Counted from the stretch's first letter, positions 34,770-43,743 are shown. The stretch: DNA of 64,000 nt from Methylobacillus caricis (GCF_020532705.1 NZ_JAJAVD010000001.1:806001-870000); one strand, 5' to 3'. The notes: generated from the letters alone by a model not told the origin. Translations and numbers: made by a program.

Positions 34770-35453
34770 ATGACTAAAGTATTGTTGATAGATGATGATG
34801 TGGAGCTGGTAAACCTGATCAAGGAGTACCTGGTTCAGGAAGGCTTTGAGGTCGAGTGTGCTCATGATGGCGAAACCGGGATTGTTTATGCGGAATCCTT
34901 GTCTCCCACACTGGTAGTCCTGGATGTGATGATGCCCAAGCTCAACGGGATAGAAGTATTGCGACGCATACGTGCGGGCAGCAATGTCCCTGTCCTGATG
35001 TTGACCGCCAAAGGGGATGATGAGCATCGTATTGTCGGACTGGAGCTGGGGGCTGATGATTATGTGCCCAAACCCTGTACCCCGCGTGAGCTGGTGGCGC
35101 GCATCCGGGCAATTCTTCGCCGGATTGCGCCTTCTGCCATCAGCCAGCCGGCGCAGGTTGCTGTGGGTGAGCTGGTGATCTGGCCTGAGCGCCGCTTGGT
35201 GGAGTGGGCTGGAAAACCTGTCAGCCTGACCAGTACTGAGTTCAACTTGCTGGAAGTACTGGTCAGGCAGGCCGGAAGGGTAGTGAGCAAGAGTGACCTA
35301 TCCACCATAGGCCTGGGGCGGCCGCTGTCCCGCTTTGACCGGACGATAGATGTACACCTTAGCAGCATACGCCAGAAACTCGGTACCATGGCCGATGGGC
35401 GTCAATGTATACAGACTGTTTACCGCATGGGTTACCAGTTGATTAAAGAGTAG
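34770..35453 (+). CDS. CpxR-like OmpR-family response regulator
   Basis: A 227-residue regulator with an N-terminal receiver domain and a C-terminal winged helix. The acidic pocket is LLIDDDVEL, the phosphoacceptor is in VVLDVMMP, the Thr is in MLTAKG and the Lys in YVPKPCTPRE. The DNA-binding part has LTSTEFNLLEVLVRQAGRVV and the recognition helix RTIDVHLSSIRQKLG. The gene order (spy/cpxP divergent, then sensor kinase) and the GTAAA-N5-GTAAA boxes beside it support a CpxR orthologue, although the regulon may differ. The kinase gene starts 2 bases after its stop. Confidence 0.88.
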   Translation: MTKVLLIDDDVELVNLIKEYLVQEGFEVECAHDGETGIVYAESLSPTLVVLDVMMPKLNGIEVLRRIRAGSNVPVLMLTAKGDDEHRIVGLELGADDYVPKPCTPRELVARIRAILRRIAPSAISQPAQVAVGELVIWPERRLVEWAGKPVSLTSTEFNLLEVLVRQAGRVVSKSDLSTIGLGRPLSRFDRTIDVHLSSIRQKLGTMADGRQCIQTVYRMGYQLIKE

Positions 35454-35455
35454 AC

Positions 35456-36850
35456 ATGGGCAGGCTGTTCTGGAAGTTCTTTTTCTTCTTTTTTCTTGCC
35501 CAGATGACTTCCATTATTGGGGTCAGCCTGTTTTTCTGGTTTTCCGCCCATCAGGACAGTCAGCGGCTTGAGCGTGAAATCCGTACCAATCCCACCTCCA
35601 TGGCCTTGATTGATGCTGCTGCCGAAACCCTGCACCACGGGGGCGAGGAGGCATTGCTGAATCTGTTGTTGCAGTGGTCACAAAAGCCTATACCCCAGGT
35701 CTATGCAGTGGATCCTGAAGGCCTGGAATTATTGCAGCGTCCAATTTCCATACGTATGCAAAATGAATTGGCTAATATTAAAGACCGTCGCGCCGTTCGG
35801 GAAAGTACAACGCCCGGTGGCAAGGTTTATCATTTATTCGTTCCTGCTCATGGCATGCATCCCGGCCCTATGCCTCCAGCAGAAGAAAGCATGCGGTCTG
35901 ATAGGCCTCCAGGCATGATGGGAGGGCCTCCGGGTCCCAGGCGCGGGCCTGGGGGGCCTATGTTCCCGTGGACGCCAGTATGGGTCGGTTTTATTGCCAG
36001 CCTCTTATTTGCAGGACTGTTAGCCTGGTATGTGTCAAAGCCTATCAAGGGCTTGCGTAACGCTTTTGACCGGGTCGCATCCGGCAACCTCAAGGCCAGG
36101 ATTGGCCCTGCGATGGGGCGGCGCCGTGATGAACTGGCAGACCTCGGCCGCAGTTTTGATCGCATGACTGAGCAATTGGATACCTTGATGCAAGGGCAGA
36201 AACGCCTCCTGCATTATGTTTCGCACGAAATGCGCTCACCGCTGGCACGCTTGCAGGTCGGTATCGGGTTGGCCAAGCAAAGCCCAGAAAAGCTGGATTC
36301 CACACTGGACCGCATAGAGATGGAATCCATGCGCATGGACAAACTGCTTGGAGAGGTCCTGGAACTTTCAAGGCTTGAGTCTGGAGTCATTGCAATCAAG
36401 AAAGAAAAGGTCATGCTGGGTGAATTGTTGGATAGCGTGATTGACGATGCGAGATTCGAGGCAACAGCCAAGAATATTGATATTCACAGCAATATTTCTG
36501 CGGATGCAGAGATAGAGGCGCAACCTGACCTGCTTTATCGTGCCATTGAAAATGTGTTGCGCAATGCCATCAAATACAGCCCTGATTACAGTGCAGTGGT
36601 GCTGGAAACGGCATTGAGCGGCAAACAGCTGTCATTGGTGATTATGGATAATGGCGGGGGTATTCCCGAATCGGAACTGGATAACATTTTCCAGCCGTTC
36701 TATCGGGCTGACAGTTCAGGGAATGTGACTGGCCATGGGTTGGGGCTGGCAATCACCAAGCAAGTGCTGGATTTGCATAACGGGCTGATCAATATACAGA
36801 ACCGCACTGCAGGCGGCTTGCGCGTGGAGATATTGCTGCCGCTGGCTTAA
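35456..36850 (+). CDS. CpxA-like sensor histidine kinase
   Basis: A 464-residue membrane kinase. TM1 is an unusual Phe-rich stretch (FWKFFFFFFLAQMTSIIG), TM2 is VWVGFIASLLFAGLLAWYVS, and a HAMP domain follows. The H-box is LLHYVSHEMRSPLARLQ, the N-box AIENVLRNAIKY, and the G-boxes are VIMDNGGGIPESEL and GHGLGLAITKQVL. The roughly 150-residue periplasmic part ends in a Gly/Pro/Met-rich segment just before TM2 (about residues 135-165, with GMHPGPMPP and RPPGMMGGPPGPRRGPGG). It should phosphorylate the regulator encoded just upstream. The 3' end overlaps the convergent glycosyltransferase gene by 4 bases. Confidence 0.9.
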   Translation: MGRLFWKFFFFFFLAQMTSIIGVSLFFWFSAHQDSQRLEREIRTNPTSMALIDAAAETLHHGGEEALLNLLLQWSQKPIPQVYAVDPEGLELLQRPISIRMQNELANIKDRRAVRESTTPGGKVYHLFVPAHGMHPGPMPPAEESMRSDRPPGMMGGPPGPRRGPGGPMFPWTPVWVGFIASLLFAGLLAWYVSKPIKGLRNAFDRVASGNLKARIGPAMGRRRDELADLGRSFDRMTEQLDTLMQGQKRLLHYVSHEMRSPLARLQVGIGLAKQSPEKLDSTLDRIEMESMRMDKLLGEVLELSRLESGVIAIKKEKVMLGELLDSVIDDARFEATAKNIDIHSNISADAEIEAQPDLLYRAIENVLRNAIKYSPDYSAVVLETALSGKQLSLVIMDNGGGIPESELDNIFQPFYRADSSGNVTGHGLGLAITKQVLDLHNGLINIQNRTAGGLRVEILLPLA

Positions 36851-38076
36851 GGTTGTCCGGAAGTCGGGGCCATGGCTTCTTCAAACAGCTCGCGGTAGGC
36901 CTTGATACCTGTGGATAGCGGGTAACGCTCAATAATCGTTCCACGGGCAGCATCCCGCATTGCCTGCAGTCTGTCCGGGGCCGTGAATACCCGGTCAATC
37001 GCATTGGCGATTTCATGGATGGAGAAGAAATCCACCAGCAGCCCGTTTTCCTCATGGGTAATGACCTCCTCCACTGGCGCGGTGCGTGAGCCGATTACCA
37101 GGCATCCGGCTGACATGGCCTCCAGCATGGACCATGACAGTACGAAAGGTACGGTGAGGTAGATGTGCGCTGAAGAAACCTGTAGCACACGCAGGTATTG
37201 CTGGTATGGCAGTTTGCCCAGGAAGTGCACCCGGCTTTGGTCTATGCCTTGAACTTCTTGCAGCAGTTGGGCGCGATAGGTCTGCCCGTCTGGCAGCTTG
37301 CGGCCATAGCTCACATCGTTCCCTCCTACAATCAGCACTTGGCAGTTGGGGCGACGCTTGAGGATTTCAGGCAAGGCCCGCATGAATATATGAAAGCCGC
37401 GGTACGGCTCCAGGTTGCGTGATACATAAGTGATGACCTCGTCGTCCCGCGTCAACGTCAAGCCTGACCCAAGACGCACCCAGGCACTACGGTCAGGTGC
37501 TGCTGCCTCGGTATTGATACCCTCATGGACCAAACGAATCTTGTCGCGGTATTCCGGAGGGTAAAGATTGCGCTGCCAGGCAGTCGGGCTGATGCCGATG
37601 TCGGCCGCATGGAGAGATAGCAGGTTGGTGATGTTCTTGGTGCGGATGCGCAAATAGTCATCCAGTACCAGCGGATATTCCGGGTCAAAACCGGCATCCG
37701 CCCCATCGGTCTGGTAGAAAAATTCAAAAAAGGTCAGTAACGGTGTATCTGGATAGATATCCTTGGGATAAATGGCTTCCCCCCAGCCCATGTGGGCTAC
37801 GATGATATCCGGCTGGTAGCCTCGCTCCTTGAGCTGAAGCAATGCCCTGGCCACGCTCTGGCCGCGGATGACATGTCCCTCAACCGGTGCCAGGTAAGCA
37901 TGGACCCCCTCGGTTGCCGCGCGTGCGGGCTTGTATTCCAAGCGCTGTACTCCAGCCATGCCTGGCGCATGCGTTTCGCACAGGCTGAGTACTTGATGTT
38001 TGCCTTCATCGATCAGGGATTGCGCAATATGGCGGAATTGCCCGGGAAAATTCTGATGGATGAAGAGTATGTTCAT
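36847..38076 (-). CDS. Family 4-type glycosyltransferase
   Basis: A GT-B fold glycosyltransferase of 409 residues. The N-terminal half has the acceptor-side motif MNILFIHQNFPGQFRHIA. The C-terminal donor half has YVSRNLEPYRGFHIFMRALP, VLIVGGNDVSYG and the characteristic SWSMLEAMSAGCLVIGSRTA with the conserved glutamate (PVEEVITHEENGLL). The sugar and acceptor are unknown. It is the third gene of a prfC-ychJ-glycosyltransferase cluster (21-base gap to the ychJ-like gene) and is convergent with the cpxA-like gene with a 4-base overlap. Family known, substrate not. Confidence 0.88.
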   Translation of the reverse strand: MNILFIHQNFPGQFRHIAQSLIDEGKHQVLSLCETHAPGMAGVQRLEYKPARAATEGVHAYLAPVEGHVIRGQSVARALLQLKERGYQPDIIVAHMGWGEAIYPKDIYPDTPLLTFFEFFYQTDGADAGFDPEYPLVLDDYLRIRTKNITNLLSLHAADIGISPTAWQRNLYPPEYRDKIRLVHEGINTEAAAPDRSAWVRLGSGLTLTRDDEVITYVSRNLEPYRGFHIFMRALPEILKRRPNCQVLIVGGNDVSYGRKLPDGQTYRAQLLQEVQGIDQSRVHFLGKLPYQQYLRVLQVSSAHIYLTVPFVLSWSMLEAMSAGCLVIGSRTAPVEEVITHEENGLLVDFFSIHEIANAIDRVFTAPDRLQAMRDAARGTIIERYPLSTGIKAYRELFEEAMAPTSGQP

Positions 38077-38097
38077 GAGTCAGTGGTCAACAAAAAA

Positions 38098-38496
38098 TCA
38101 GGGTTCAACAAAATCGCCATCAACATATAGCCAATGCCCCGCCTTGCAGATAAACCGGCTTATTTCATGCAGTTTTTCTGCCTTGCCATTGATTTTATAT
38201 CTAGCAATAAACTCTACCAGTGCGTGATCCGGTTCAGTTTCTTCATGCCTGATAATCTGAAGGCTGAGCCACTTGATGGATTTCTCATCCTCCAGTTTTA
38301 AAACAGCAGGGCGGGTAGCAGGATGCCAGGTTTTCAGCAGGTAGTCTTCCAGGCCCATGGCATAGGCAGCATAGCGGGAGCGCATCAGCTTTTCAGCGTT
38401 GGGCGCATTTTCCCCCTGATGCCATGGCCCGCAGCAACGGCAATACGGCTGGCCGCTGTGGCAGGCGCATAGGTTGTCCGGGGCCAAGGCTTTCAA
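38098..38496 (-). CDS. YchJ-like protein with Cys-rich motif
   Basis: A small 132-residue protein with the YchJ pattern: an N-terminal zinc-binding-type cysteine motif (CACHSGQPYCRCCGPWHQG) and a conserved helix (NAEKLMRSRYAAYAMGLEDY). The rest is a SnoaL-like alpha+beta domain. Molecular function unknown. The start is a TTG at 38494-38496, preceded by an AGGGAA ribosome site; no ATG is usable before the cysteine motif. It begins 11 bases after the prfC stop, so it is probably co-transcribed. Confidence 0.85.
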   Translation of the reverse strand: MKALAPDNLCACHSGQPYCRCCGPWHQGENAPNAEKLMRSRYAAYAMGLEDYLLKTWHPATRPAVLKLEDEKSIKWLSLQIIRHEETEPDHALVEFIARYKINGKAEKLHEISRFICKAGHWLYVDGDFVEP

Positions 38497-38507
38497 GCAG
38501 GTATTCC

Positions 38508-40082
38508 CTAGAAAATCTCGCGGGTTTCGAGGAATTGCAGCTCTGGGTAACGTTCCTGCGCCATTTGCAGGTTGACCCGGTTGGGCGCAAGGTAAACGTA
38601 CTCCTCGTTGCCATCCAGCGCCACGTTAAAGCCGTACTTGTCGGCAATCGCCTTGAGATCGGCCTCAGGGCCACGCAGCCAGCGGGCGGTTGAGCAATCG
38701 TAGCTTTCAAATACCACATCTACTCCGTACTCATGTTCCAGCCGGTGAGCTACCACGTCGAACTGCAAGGTGCCGATAGCACCCAGGATCAGGTCGTTGC
38801 TCAACAAGGGGCGGAATAGTTGTGAAGCGCCTTCTTCAGCAAGTTGCTGCAGCCCTTTTTGCAACTGTTTCATCTTGAGCGGGTTTTTCAGCCGTGCCCG
38901 GCGGAAAAATTCCGGGGCAAATGACGGAATCCCGATGAATTTGAGTTCCTCGCCTTCGCTGAAGGTGTCACCCAGCTTGACGGTGCCGTGGTTGGGTATG
39001 CCAATGATGTCACCGGCATAGGCTTCATCCGTAGTGTTCCTGTCCTGGGCCATGAAGGTAATGGCATTGTTGACTGCAAGTATCTTGCCGCTGGCAACCT
39101 GCTTGATTTTCATCCCCCGCTCGAAACGGCCGGAGCAGACACGCAGGAACGCAATGCGGTCACGGTGCTTGGGATCCATGTTCGCTTGTATCTTGAATAT
39201 AAAGCCGGAGAATTTTTCTTCCGACGGGGCTACGCTGCGGCTGGCAGTATCGCGTGGAAGCGGGGCAGGGGAAAGCTCAACCACGGCATCCAGCAAGGAT
39301 TGCACGCCAAAGTTATTGATACCGGAGCCAAAGAAGACCGGAGTTTGCTTGCCGGTAAGGTAAGCATCTTTATCAAATACGTTGGAGGCGCCGCGTACCA
39401 GTTCCACGTCTACGCGTAAATCATCGGCCTGTGAGCCTATCAGCTCGTCCAGGCGAGGATTGTCCAGGCCCTTGATGGTTTCCGACGTGCCTTTCTCTGC
39501 GTGCGGGTCAAAAAACGAGATCGTATCGTTATACAAGTGATACACGCCGCGGAAGCTTTTGCCCATACCGATAGGCCAGGTCATGGGGGCGCATTGCATG
39601 CCCAGCGTTGACTCGATTTCATCCAGCAGTTCTATGGGTGCCCTGGATTCACGATCCAGTTTGTTGATGAAGGTGAGAATGGGCGTGTCACGCATGCGGC
39701 AAACGTTCAGCAGCTTGATGGTTTGTGCTTCCACGCCGTTGACAGAGTCGATCACCATGACGGCAGAGTCAACTGCGGTCAATGTCCGGTAGGTGTCTTC
39801 CGAAAAGTCATCATGGCCTGGTGTATCCAGCAGGTTGATCATGTGGTCCCGGTATGGGAACTGCATTACCGATGAAGTGACGGAAATGCCGCGTTGTTTT
39901 TCCAGCTCCATCCAGTCAGAAGTAGCATGGCGGGCAGCTTTGCGGCCACGGACTTCACCTGCGACCTGGATGGCGCCACCGAACCACAGTAGTTTTTCTG
40001 TCAGTGTGGTTTTGCCGGCATCCGGGTGGGAAATGATGGCGAATGTACGGCGGCGATGGATTTCTTGGTTGAAGCTGGACAT
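38508..40082 (-). CDS. prfC: Peptide chain release factor 3
   Basis: RF3 is the translational GTPase that recycles RF1/RF2 from the ribosome after peptide release. The protein has about 524 residues. The G1 motif is [14 protein letters not shown]3 is [16 protein letters not shown] and G4 is [10 protein letters not shown]. The switch region is [20 protein letters not shown]. The start is the ATG at 40080-40082; a TTG nine codons upstream is less likely. It is the first gene of a minus-strand cluster with the ychJ-like gene and the glycosyltransferase. Confidence 0.97.
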   Translation of the reverse strand: MSSFNQEIHRRRTFAIISHPDAGKTTLTEKLLWFGGAIQVAGEVRGRKAARHATSDWMELEKQRGISVTSSVMQFPYRDHMINLLDTPGHDDFSEDTYRTLTAVDSAVMVIDSVNGVEAQTIKLLNVCRMRDTPILTFINKLDRESRAPIELLDEIESTLGMQCAPMTWPIGMGKSFRGVYHLYNDTISFFDPHAEKGTSETIKGLDNPRLDELIGSQADDLRVDVELVRGASNVFDKDAYLTGKQTPVFFGSGINNFGVQSLLDAVVELSPAPLPRDTASRSVAPSEEKFSGFIFKIQANMDPKHRDRIAFLRVCSGRFERGMKIKQVASGKILAVNNAITFMAQDRNTTDEAYAGDIIGIPNHGTVKLGDTFSEGEELKFIGIPSFAPEFFRRARLKNPLKMKQLQKGLQQLAEEGASQLFRPLLSNDLILGAIGTLQFDVVAHRLEHEYGVDVVFESYDCSTARWLRGPEADLKAIADKYGFNVALDGNEEYVYLAPNRVNLQMAQERYPELQFLETREIF

Positions 40083-40357
40083 ATATTTTAAAGTTGAATG
40101 GCTAAGCAAAAGCGCTATTTTACCTTTTTGTGCCTGATATTCCGCGGTTATTTATCGCCTATTTAACAGGCAGGCATTTATCCATGCACTATCATGATGT
40201 GGGCTGCAGGTTGAAACGGAAGATTTCCACCAAATATTTGACGCATTAACCAAGCTCAGCATTATGTGAAAACTCATATCAGGCGGTAAATGATTTCCCT
40301 ATAATCCTTGGGAAGCGATAAAGGCCGGATGCTGGAGCGTGCAGTCGGGGGCTAAAC
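40083..40357. other. Intergenic region before the kinase remnant
   Basis: This stretch holds the prfC upstream region and about 200 further bases with no credible ORF. It may contain earlier, no longer recognisable parts of the decayed kinase that follows. A TATAAT hexamer lies at about 40300 on the plus strand without a convincing -35 element. Confidence 0.4.
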
Positions 40358-40666
40358 ATGTTTTGTTTCAGCATCTTGTTTGGAGAGTCTGGCTGTGGTT
40401 TGGAACGGAGAATGAGCGAGAGTAATGACCAATTCAATATCAGTGTTCATAATGCCGGTTTATCATCCATGATGCGCTGGCTCGTATCTTGTTTTGGACA
40501 TTCAGGTGCCAGTTCATGTTTAATGAACATAATCTTAAGAAGGCGCTAAGTTTTGAGATTGTATATTGCGCATAAAATTGGCAAGGGACATGGCGGCGAA
40601 ATCGCATATCAATATCATGGAAATGCAATTGTTTTTAATGTCAGCATACCGTGGCAGCGGACCTAA
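40358..40666 (+). pseudogene. Remnant of a histidine kinase catalytic domain
   Basis: Pieces of an HATPase_c domain are visible in the right order in shifting frames. An N/G1-type strand (NDQFNISVHNAG) is at about 40424-40459. A continuation (IIHDALARILF) follows directly in another frame. The G2/C-terminal part (LRLYIAHKIGKGHGGEI, ending VFNVSIPWQRT) is at 40553-40666. An in-frame stop at 40547-40549 and at least two frameshifts break the gene, and everything N-terminal of this is lost or unrecognisable. The expected HNxG, F-region and GLGLYI spacing is kept. The remnant ends 3 bases before the start of an intact receiver protein, so the pair was once an operon. Confidence 0.72.
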
Positions 40667-40669
40667 ATC

Positions 40670-41053
40670 ATGCAATTAACCAGCCAACAAAGTCGGCATG
40701 TACTCATCGTAGAAGATTATCAGGCTGCTGCAGAAACCTTTAAGGAACTGCTGGAGATGCTGGGGCATCAGGCTGATTACGTTATGAATGGCCATGAAGT
40801 GGAAATGGCGCTAAAGGCAAAACCCTATGACATCCTATTTATGGACCTTAACTTGCCTGATATTTCTGGGCTTGAACTCATCGGGAAGTTGCGGGCGAGC
40901 TTGGGCGAGTCTGCGCGTCAGCTTAAGTTTGTCGCCGTAACGGGTTATGCAGCCTCTGACTTAACAGGAGCACAGGACAGTCAGCAATTTGATTTCTATC
41001 TGGAAAAACCTGTGGACCTTGCCAGTCTGGAGCGCGTTCTGGAGTCCTTCTAA
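40670..41053 (+). CDS. Single-domain REC response regulator
   Basis: A 127-residue stand-alone receiver domain (CheY/Spo0F type). Key residues are present: the acidic pair in VLIVEDYQA, the phosphoacceptor Asp in DILFMDLNLPDISG, a Thr in KFVAVTGYA and a Lys in FYLEKPVD. There is no output domain. The gene begins directly after a decayed histidine-kinase remnant, and its stop codon abuts the ATG of the next gene, so it is translationally coupled to a kinase-like protein. The cognate kinase is unclear because the neighbouring one is broken. Confidence 0.9.
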   Translation: MQLTSQQSRHVLIVEDYQAAAETFKELLEMLGHQADYVMNGHEVEMALKAKPYDILFMDLNLPDISGLELIGKLRASLGESARQLKFVAVTGYAASDLTGAQDSQQFDFYLEKPVDLASLERVLESF

Positions 41054-41758
41054 ATGCAAGGGAAGGTTGAATCAGTGAAGGCTTCTTTAGCGGGGCAGGA
41101 CCAAATGCAGGATTGGGCGGTAATGGGTATCCAGCATGAGATATTCATGCGGGTATTTCCCAGTTTGCGGCACAGCCTGGTTGGGCCGATTTCGATCGCG
41201 CGTATGAGTGCAGCCATCATCAAGCGTACCCTGGCTAAAGGCGATATTGGCAAGGCAGTCCTGAATGAACAGGTAGCCCGTATAGATCAGCAATTGGAAG
41301 AGGCTGTGTTGGGTATTCGTGCCCTGCAGATCTGGGAAAGCACAGCAAAGGCAATGGCGACTCCTGCCGAGATCATACAATTGGGCATTAAGCTGATGAC
41401 CGCGCCGCTCGCCTTGCGCAATATCAAGATAGATTATGTGCCCGGCGATGTTCTTGATATTGAGGAGATGAGGCAGCAGCCTTTTCTCTATGCCTGGCTA
41501 GGCTTGCTTTGCTATTTCGAGGACCATATCAGCGAGCCGGTTACATTACGGCTGGAGCAGAAAGAGCCACGTTCGGTTTGTGTGGAAATTACTCATCCAC
41601 TTTATGCAGTCAAGCAACGTCAGGGTTTTCAGCTCAATCATGCAATCATTGATCAGCATGCACTTCAAACATTGGCGCATGCTGGGGGTTTGACATTCAA
41701 GTTTGGCAAGGAATGGACCAGTTTCGGCTGGGATGATTTGGGCGATTCAGCACAGTAG
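41054..41758 (+). CDS. Kinase-like helical protein, possible phosphotransfer partner
   Basis: A 234-residue protein translated directly from the REC stop. Its N-terminal half looks like the dimerisation/phosphotransfer helical hairpin of histidine kinases: a His in PSLRHSLVGPISIARMSAAI sits where an H-box would be, and a second amphipathic helix follows (ARIDQQLEEAVLGIRALQIW). The C-terminal half has the size of a HATPase domain, but no N, G1, F or G2 box is recognisable. This pattern resembles histidine phosphotransferases of the ChpT type. It is convergent with the Crp gene and overlaps it by 12 bases. The role is inferred from context. Confidence 0.6.
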   Translation: MQGKVESVKASLAGQDQMQDWAVMGIQHEIFMRVFPSLRHSLVGPISIARMSAAIIKRTLAKGDIGKAVLNEQVARIDQQLEEAVLGIRALQIWESTAKAMATPAEIIQLGIKLMTAPLALRNIKIDYVPGDVLDIEEMRQQPFLYAWLGLLCYFEDHISEPVTLRLEQKEPRSVCVEITHPLYAVKQRQGFQLNHAIIDQHALQTLAHAGGLTFKFGKEWTSFGWDDLGDSAQ

Positions 41759-42472
41759 CGGCCTCTGCTTGACTGGCATATAGAAATAATCGGCTACGCT
41801 TGCCAGCACTTTTTCGTCAAAGATGGTCAGGGCGTTATTGCTGATGCTATGCAGGCCCAGTTTTTCCAGTTTCCGCAGGGTCTTGTTGGTATGTGCGAGC
41901 GATAGCCCCAGGGAATCCGCGATTTCCTGCTGGGTCAACGGGAAAGGAATGGTTTTGCCTGGGATGGGGTAAATAGCCTTGTAACGCTTATAGAGATGAA
42001 GCAGCAACATGGCGACTTTTTCCAATCCAATGCGCGCTCCAACATTCATCAGGTTGTCATCTACGATATGTTCTTCCTGCGCACACAGCCAGGTGATGTC
42101 ATAGGCAAGGGCAGGATGGCGTTCATACAGTTGCCATAACTTGTTCTTGTCCAGTTCGCATAATGTCACCGGAGTTAATGCTTGAACGCTGCTTGAGGTA
42201 TTGTCCAGCAGGTTTTGCTGAAGCCCTACGATATCTCCCGGTAACAGGAAGTTCAGAATCTGCCGGTTGCCATTCTTGAGTGTCTTGTGACGATACGCCC
42301 AGCCATCAAGCAAGGTGAAGAGTTGAGGCGAGGAGGTGTTCTCCTTTACGATGAGCCTCCCCTCAGGCAAGGTCACCTGTTTTAATTTAATGGTATCGAT
42401 AAACTCAAGCTCTTCCTTGGTATGGGTTTTGAAGGTTTTTTGTTCCCGTAGATATTTAATCAAATCATCCAT
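41747..42472 (-). CDS. Crp/Fnr family transcription regulator
   Basis: A 241-residue regulator with an N-terminal cyclic-nucleotide-binding-type beta roll (LPEGRLIVKENTSSPQLFTL, then RQILNFLLPGDIVGL) and a C-terminal helix-turn-helix (LTQQEIADSLGLSLAHTNKTL). The N-terminal Cys cluster of true FNR is absent, so an oxygen-sensing iron-sulfur cluster is unlikely. It follows the persulfide dioxygenase gene on the same strand after 50 bases, so it may control sulfur oxidation genes. The effector is unknown. Confidence 0.88.
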   Translation of the reverse strand: MDDLIKYLREQKTFKTHTKEELEFIDTIKLKQVTLPEGRLIVKENTSSPQLFTLLDGWAYRHKTLKNGNRQILNFLLPGDIVGLQQNLLDNTSSSVQALTPVTLCELDKNKLWQLYERHPALAYDITWLCAQEEHIVDDNLMNVGARIGLEKVAMLLLHLYKRYKAIYPIPGKTIPFPLTQQEIADSLGLSLAHTNKTLRKLEKLGLHSISNNALTIFDEKVLASVADYFYMPVKQRPLLC

Positions 42473-42522
42473 GCTTTATTCCTTGTTTTAATCTGGATTG
42501 AGCGATACAGGGTGGCATTGCA

Positions 42523-43221
42523 TCAGCCATGGGGCAATGCTTCGATACCCAGTTTACGATTGGTTGGGACGGCGATATCAATCAATTCCGGTTTTGGCAG
42601 GTCGAGATTGTCCATGATGGCAATGAATTCATCGCGGGTTTTCCCTGCCAGGCGTGGGTTGATGGCTTTTTCCTGGCCTATACAGCTGACGCGGCAACCT
42701 TTGTAGTCATGTCCTGGATAAACCAGAATTTCCTCATCCAGCCTGAATAGTTGTTGTGTGATGCTGTCATATAGTGTTCCAGCGTCCCCATCCTGGAAGT
42801 CTGTTCTGCCACAGCCATTGATCAGGAGCGAGTCTCCGGTAAATACGCGGTCATCAACCAGGTAGCTCACACTTCCCACGGTATGTCCCGGTGTGCCAAG
42901 TACCTTGATGATATGGTTGCCGAAGCGCAGTTGGTCAGCATGCTGTAACTGCAAGTCGGCTGGCAATGCATTGCAGCGGCTGCCTATGCCGGTCAGCGTA
43001 TTGGTTTTTTCGCGCAACATGCCACTCGCAGTGATATGGTCAGCGTGTACATGGGTTTCAAGCGAGTACTTGAGCACCACGTTATATTCATCAAGCAATT
43101 GCAGGTATTGCTCCAGGCCTGCATCCACAGGATCAATCAACAAGGCCTCGTGGCTTTCATCATCTGCCAGCAGGTAGGTATAGGTTGAGGACTCCTCATC
43201 AAAAAGCTGCCTGAAGATCAT
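42523..43221 (-). CDS. Persulfide dioxygenase (ETHE1-like MBL-fold protein)
   Basis: A metallo-beta-lactamase-fold enzyme of 232 residues. The metal-binding motif is THVHADH, and other ligands are in GTPGHTVGS, FTGDSLLINGCGRTDFQ and VYPGHDYKG. The layout is that of ETHE1-type iron persulfide dioxygenases, which oxidise glutathione persulfide to sulfite, and the GCGRTDFQ segment is typical. There is no fused rhodanese domain. It precedes a Crp/Fnr gene by 50 bases and may be co-transcribed. A 7-base inverted repeat about 61-93 bases upstream (43282-43314) could be an operator. Confidence 0.9.
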   Translation of the reverse strand: MIFRQLFDEESSTYTYLLADDESHEALLIDPVDAGLEQYLQLLDEYNVVLKYSLETHVHADHITASGMLREKTNTLTGIGSRCNALPADLQLQHADQLRFGNHIIKVLGTPGHTVGSVSYLVDDRVFTGDSLLINGCGRTDFQDGDAGTLYDSITQQLFRLDEEILVYPGHDYKGCRVSCIGQEKAINPRLAGKTRDEFIAIMDNLDLPKPELIDIAVPTNRKLGIEALPHG

Positions 43222-43743
43222 GGGGTTCCTTTCTTGGTTTTATCCTGCGGGGGGCTGCTTCTGCTGTCACGGCAATCTAGTCCTAATCTTATTCAAAGAC
43301 AACTTTTGATTAGGCTATGTTCCGCATGAGTTGATCATAATAGGGCACAGCAGGTTACAAACCAGTTCCAGCAGAATCTTGCTGAGATCAAGCAGCCGTG
43401 CTGATAAAGTTAATCAGCGCTTGCTGTGTGTATTTAGCGTACTGCCCTTTGGCGCTGAATTTCACTCAGTGATATTTTTTATTACGCTGTCAATCTTCCC
43501 AAAATTTTCCCTCGCTTATTTCCCTCTTGATCGGCGCCAATGTCGCATCAGTCCTACAAATAAGCATATTTATTGGTTGTTAGGTTCCTGCCGAATTTTG
43601 TGTGATTCTCAGCGCATGGGGTTGAATCAAAAGGCCAAACTGGCCAAAAAGATGAAAAAAATATGTTATGGTAAAAAAGTCATCATTCATTTCACACTCG
43701 AGGTGAACCTCACAAATCAGTCAGTTAGTGTTAAGGATTTTTA
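43222..43743. other. Divergent intergenic region with an inverted repeat
   Basis: About 520 bases separate the persulfide dioxygenase (minus) and the mannitol enzyme (plus). No credible gene is seen; the open frame over 43331-43743 has no family-like sequence and runs into the mtlD start. CCTAATC (43282-43288) and GATTAGG (43308-43314) form an inverted repeat with a 19-base spacer upstream of the dioxygenase. The last 100 bases, AT-rich, presumably hold the mtlD-type gene promoter, and GAGGTGAACCTC at about 43701-43712 is a further partial palindrome. Confidence 0.5.

Noticed and set aside
43331-43743. 137-codon plus-strand frame upstream of the mannitol enzyme
   Set aside because: It has no recognisable domain, no ribosome site, biased composition, and it ends at the start of the mtlD-type gene.
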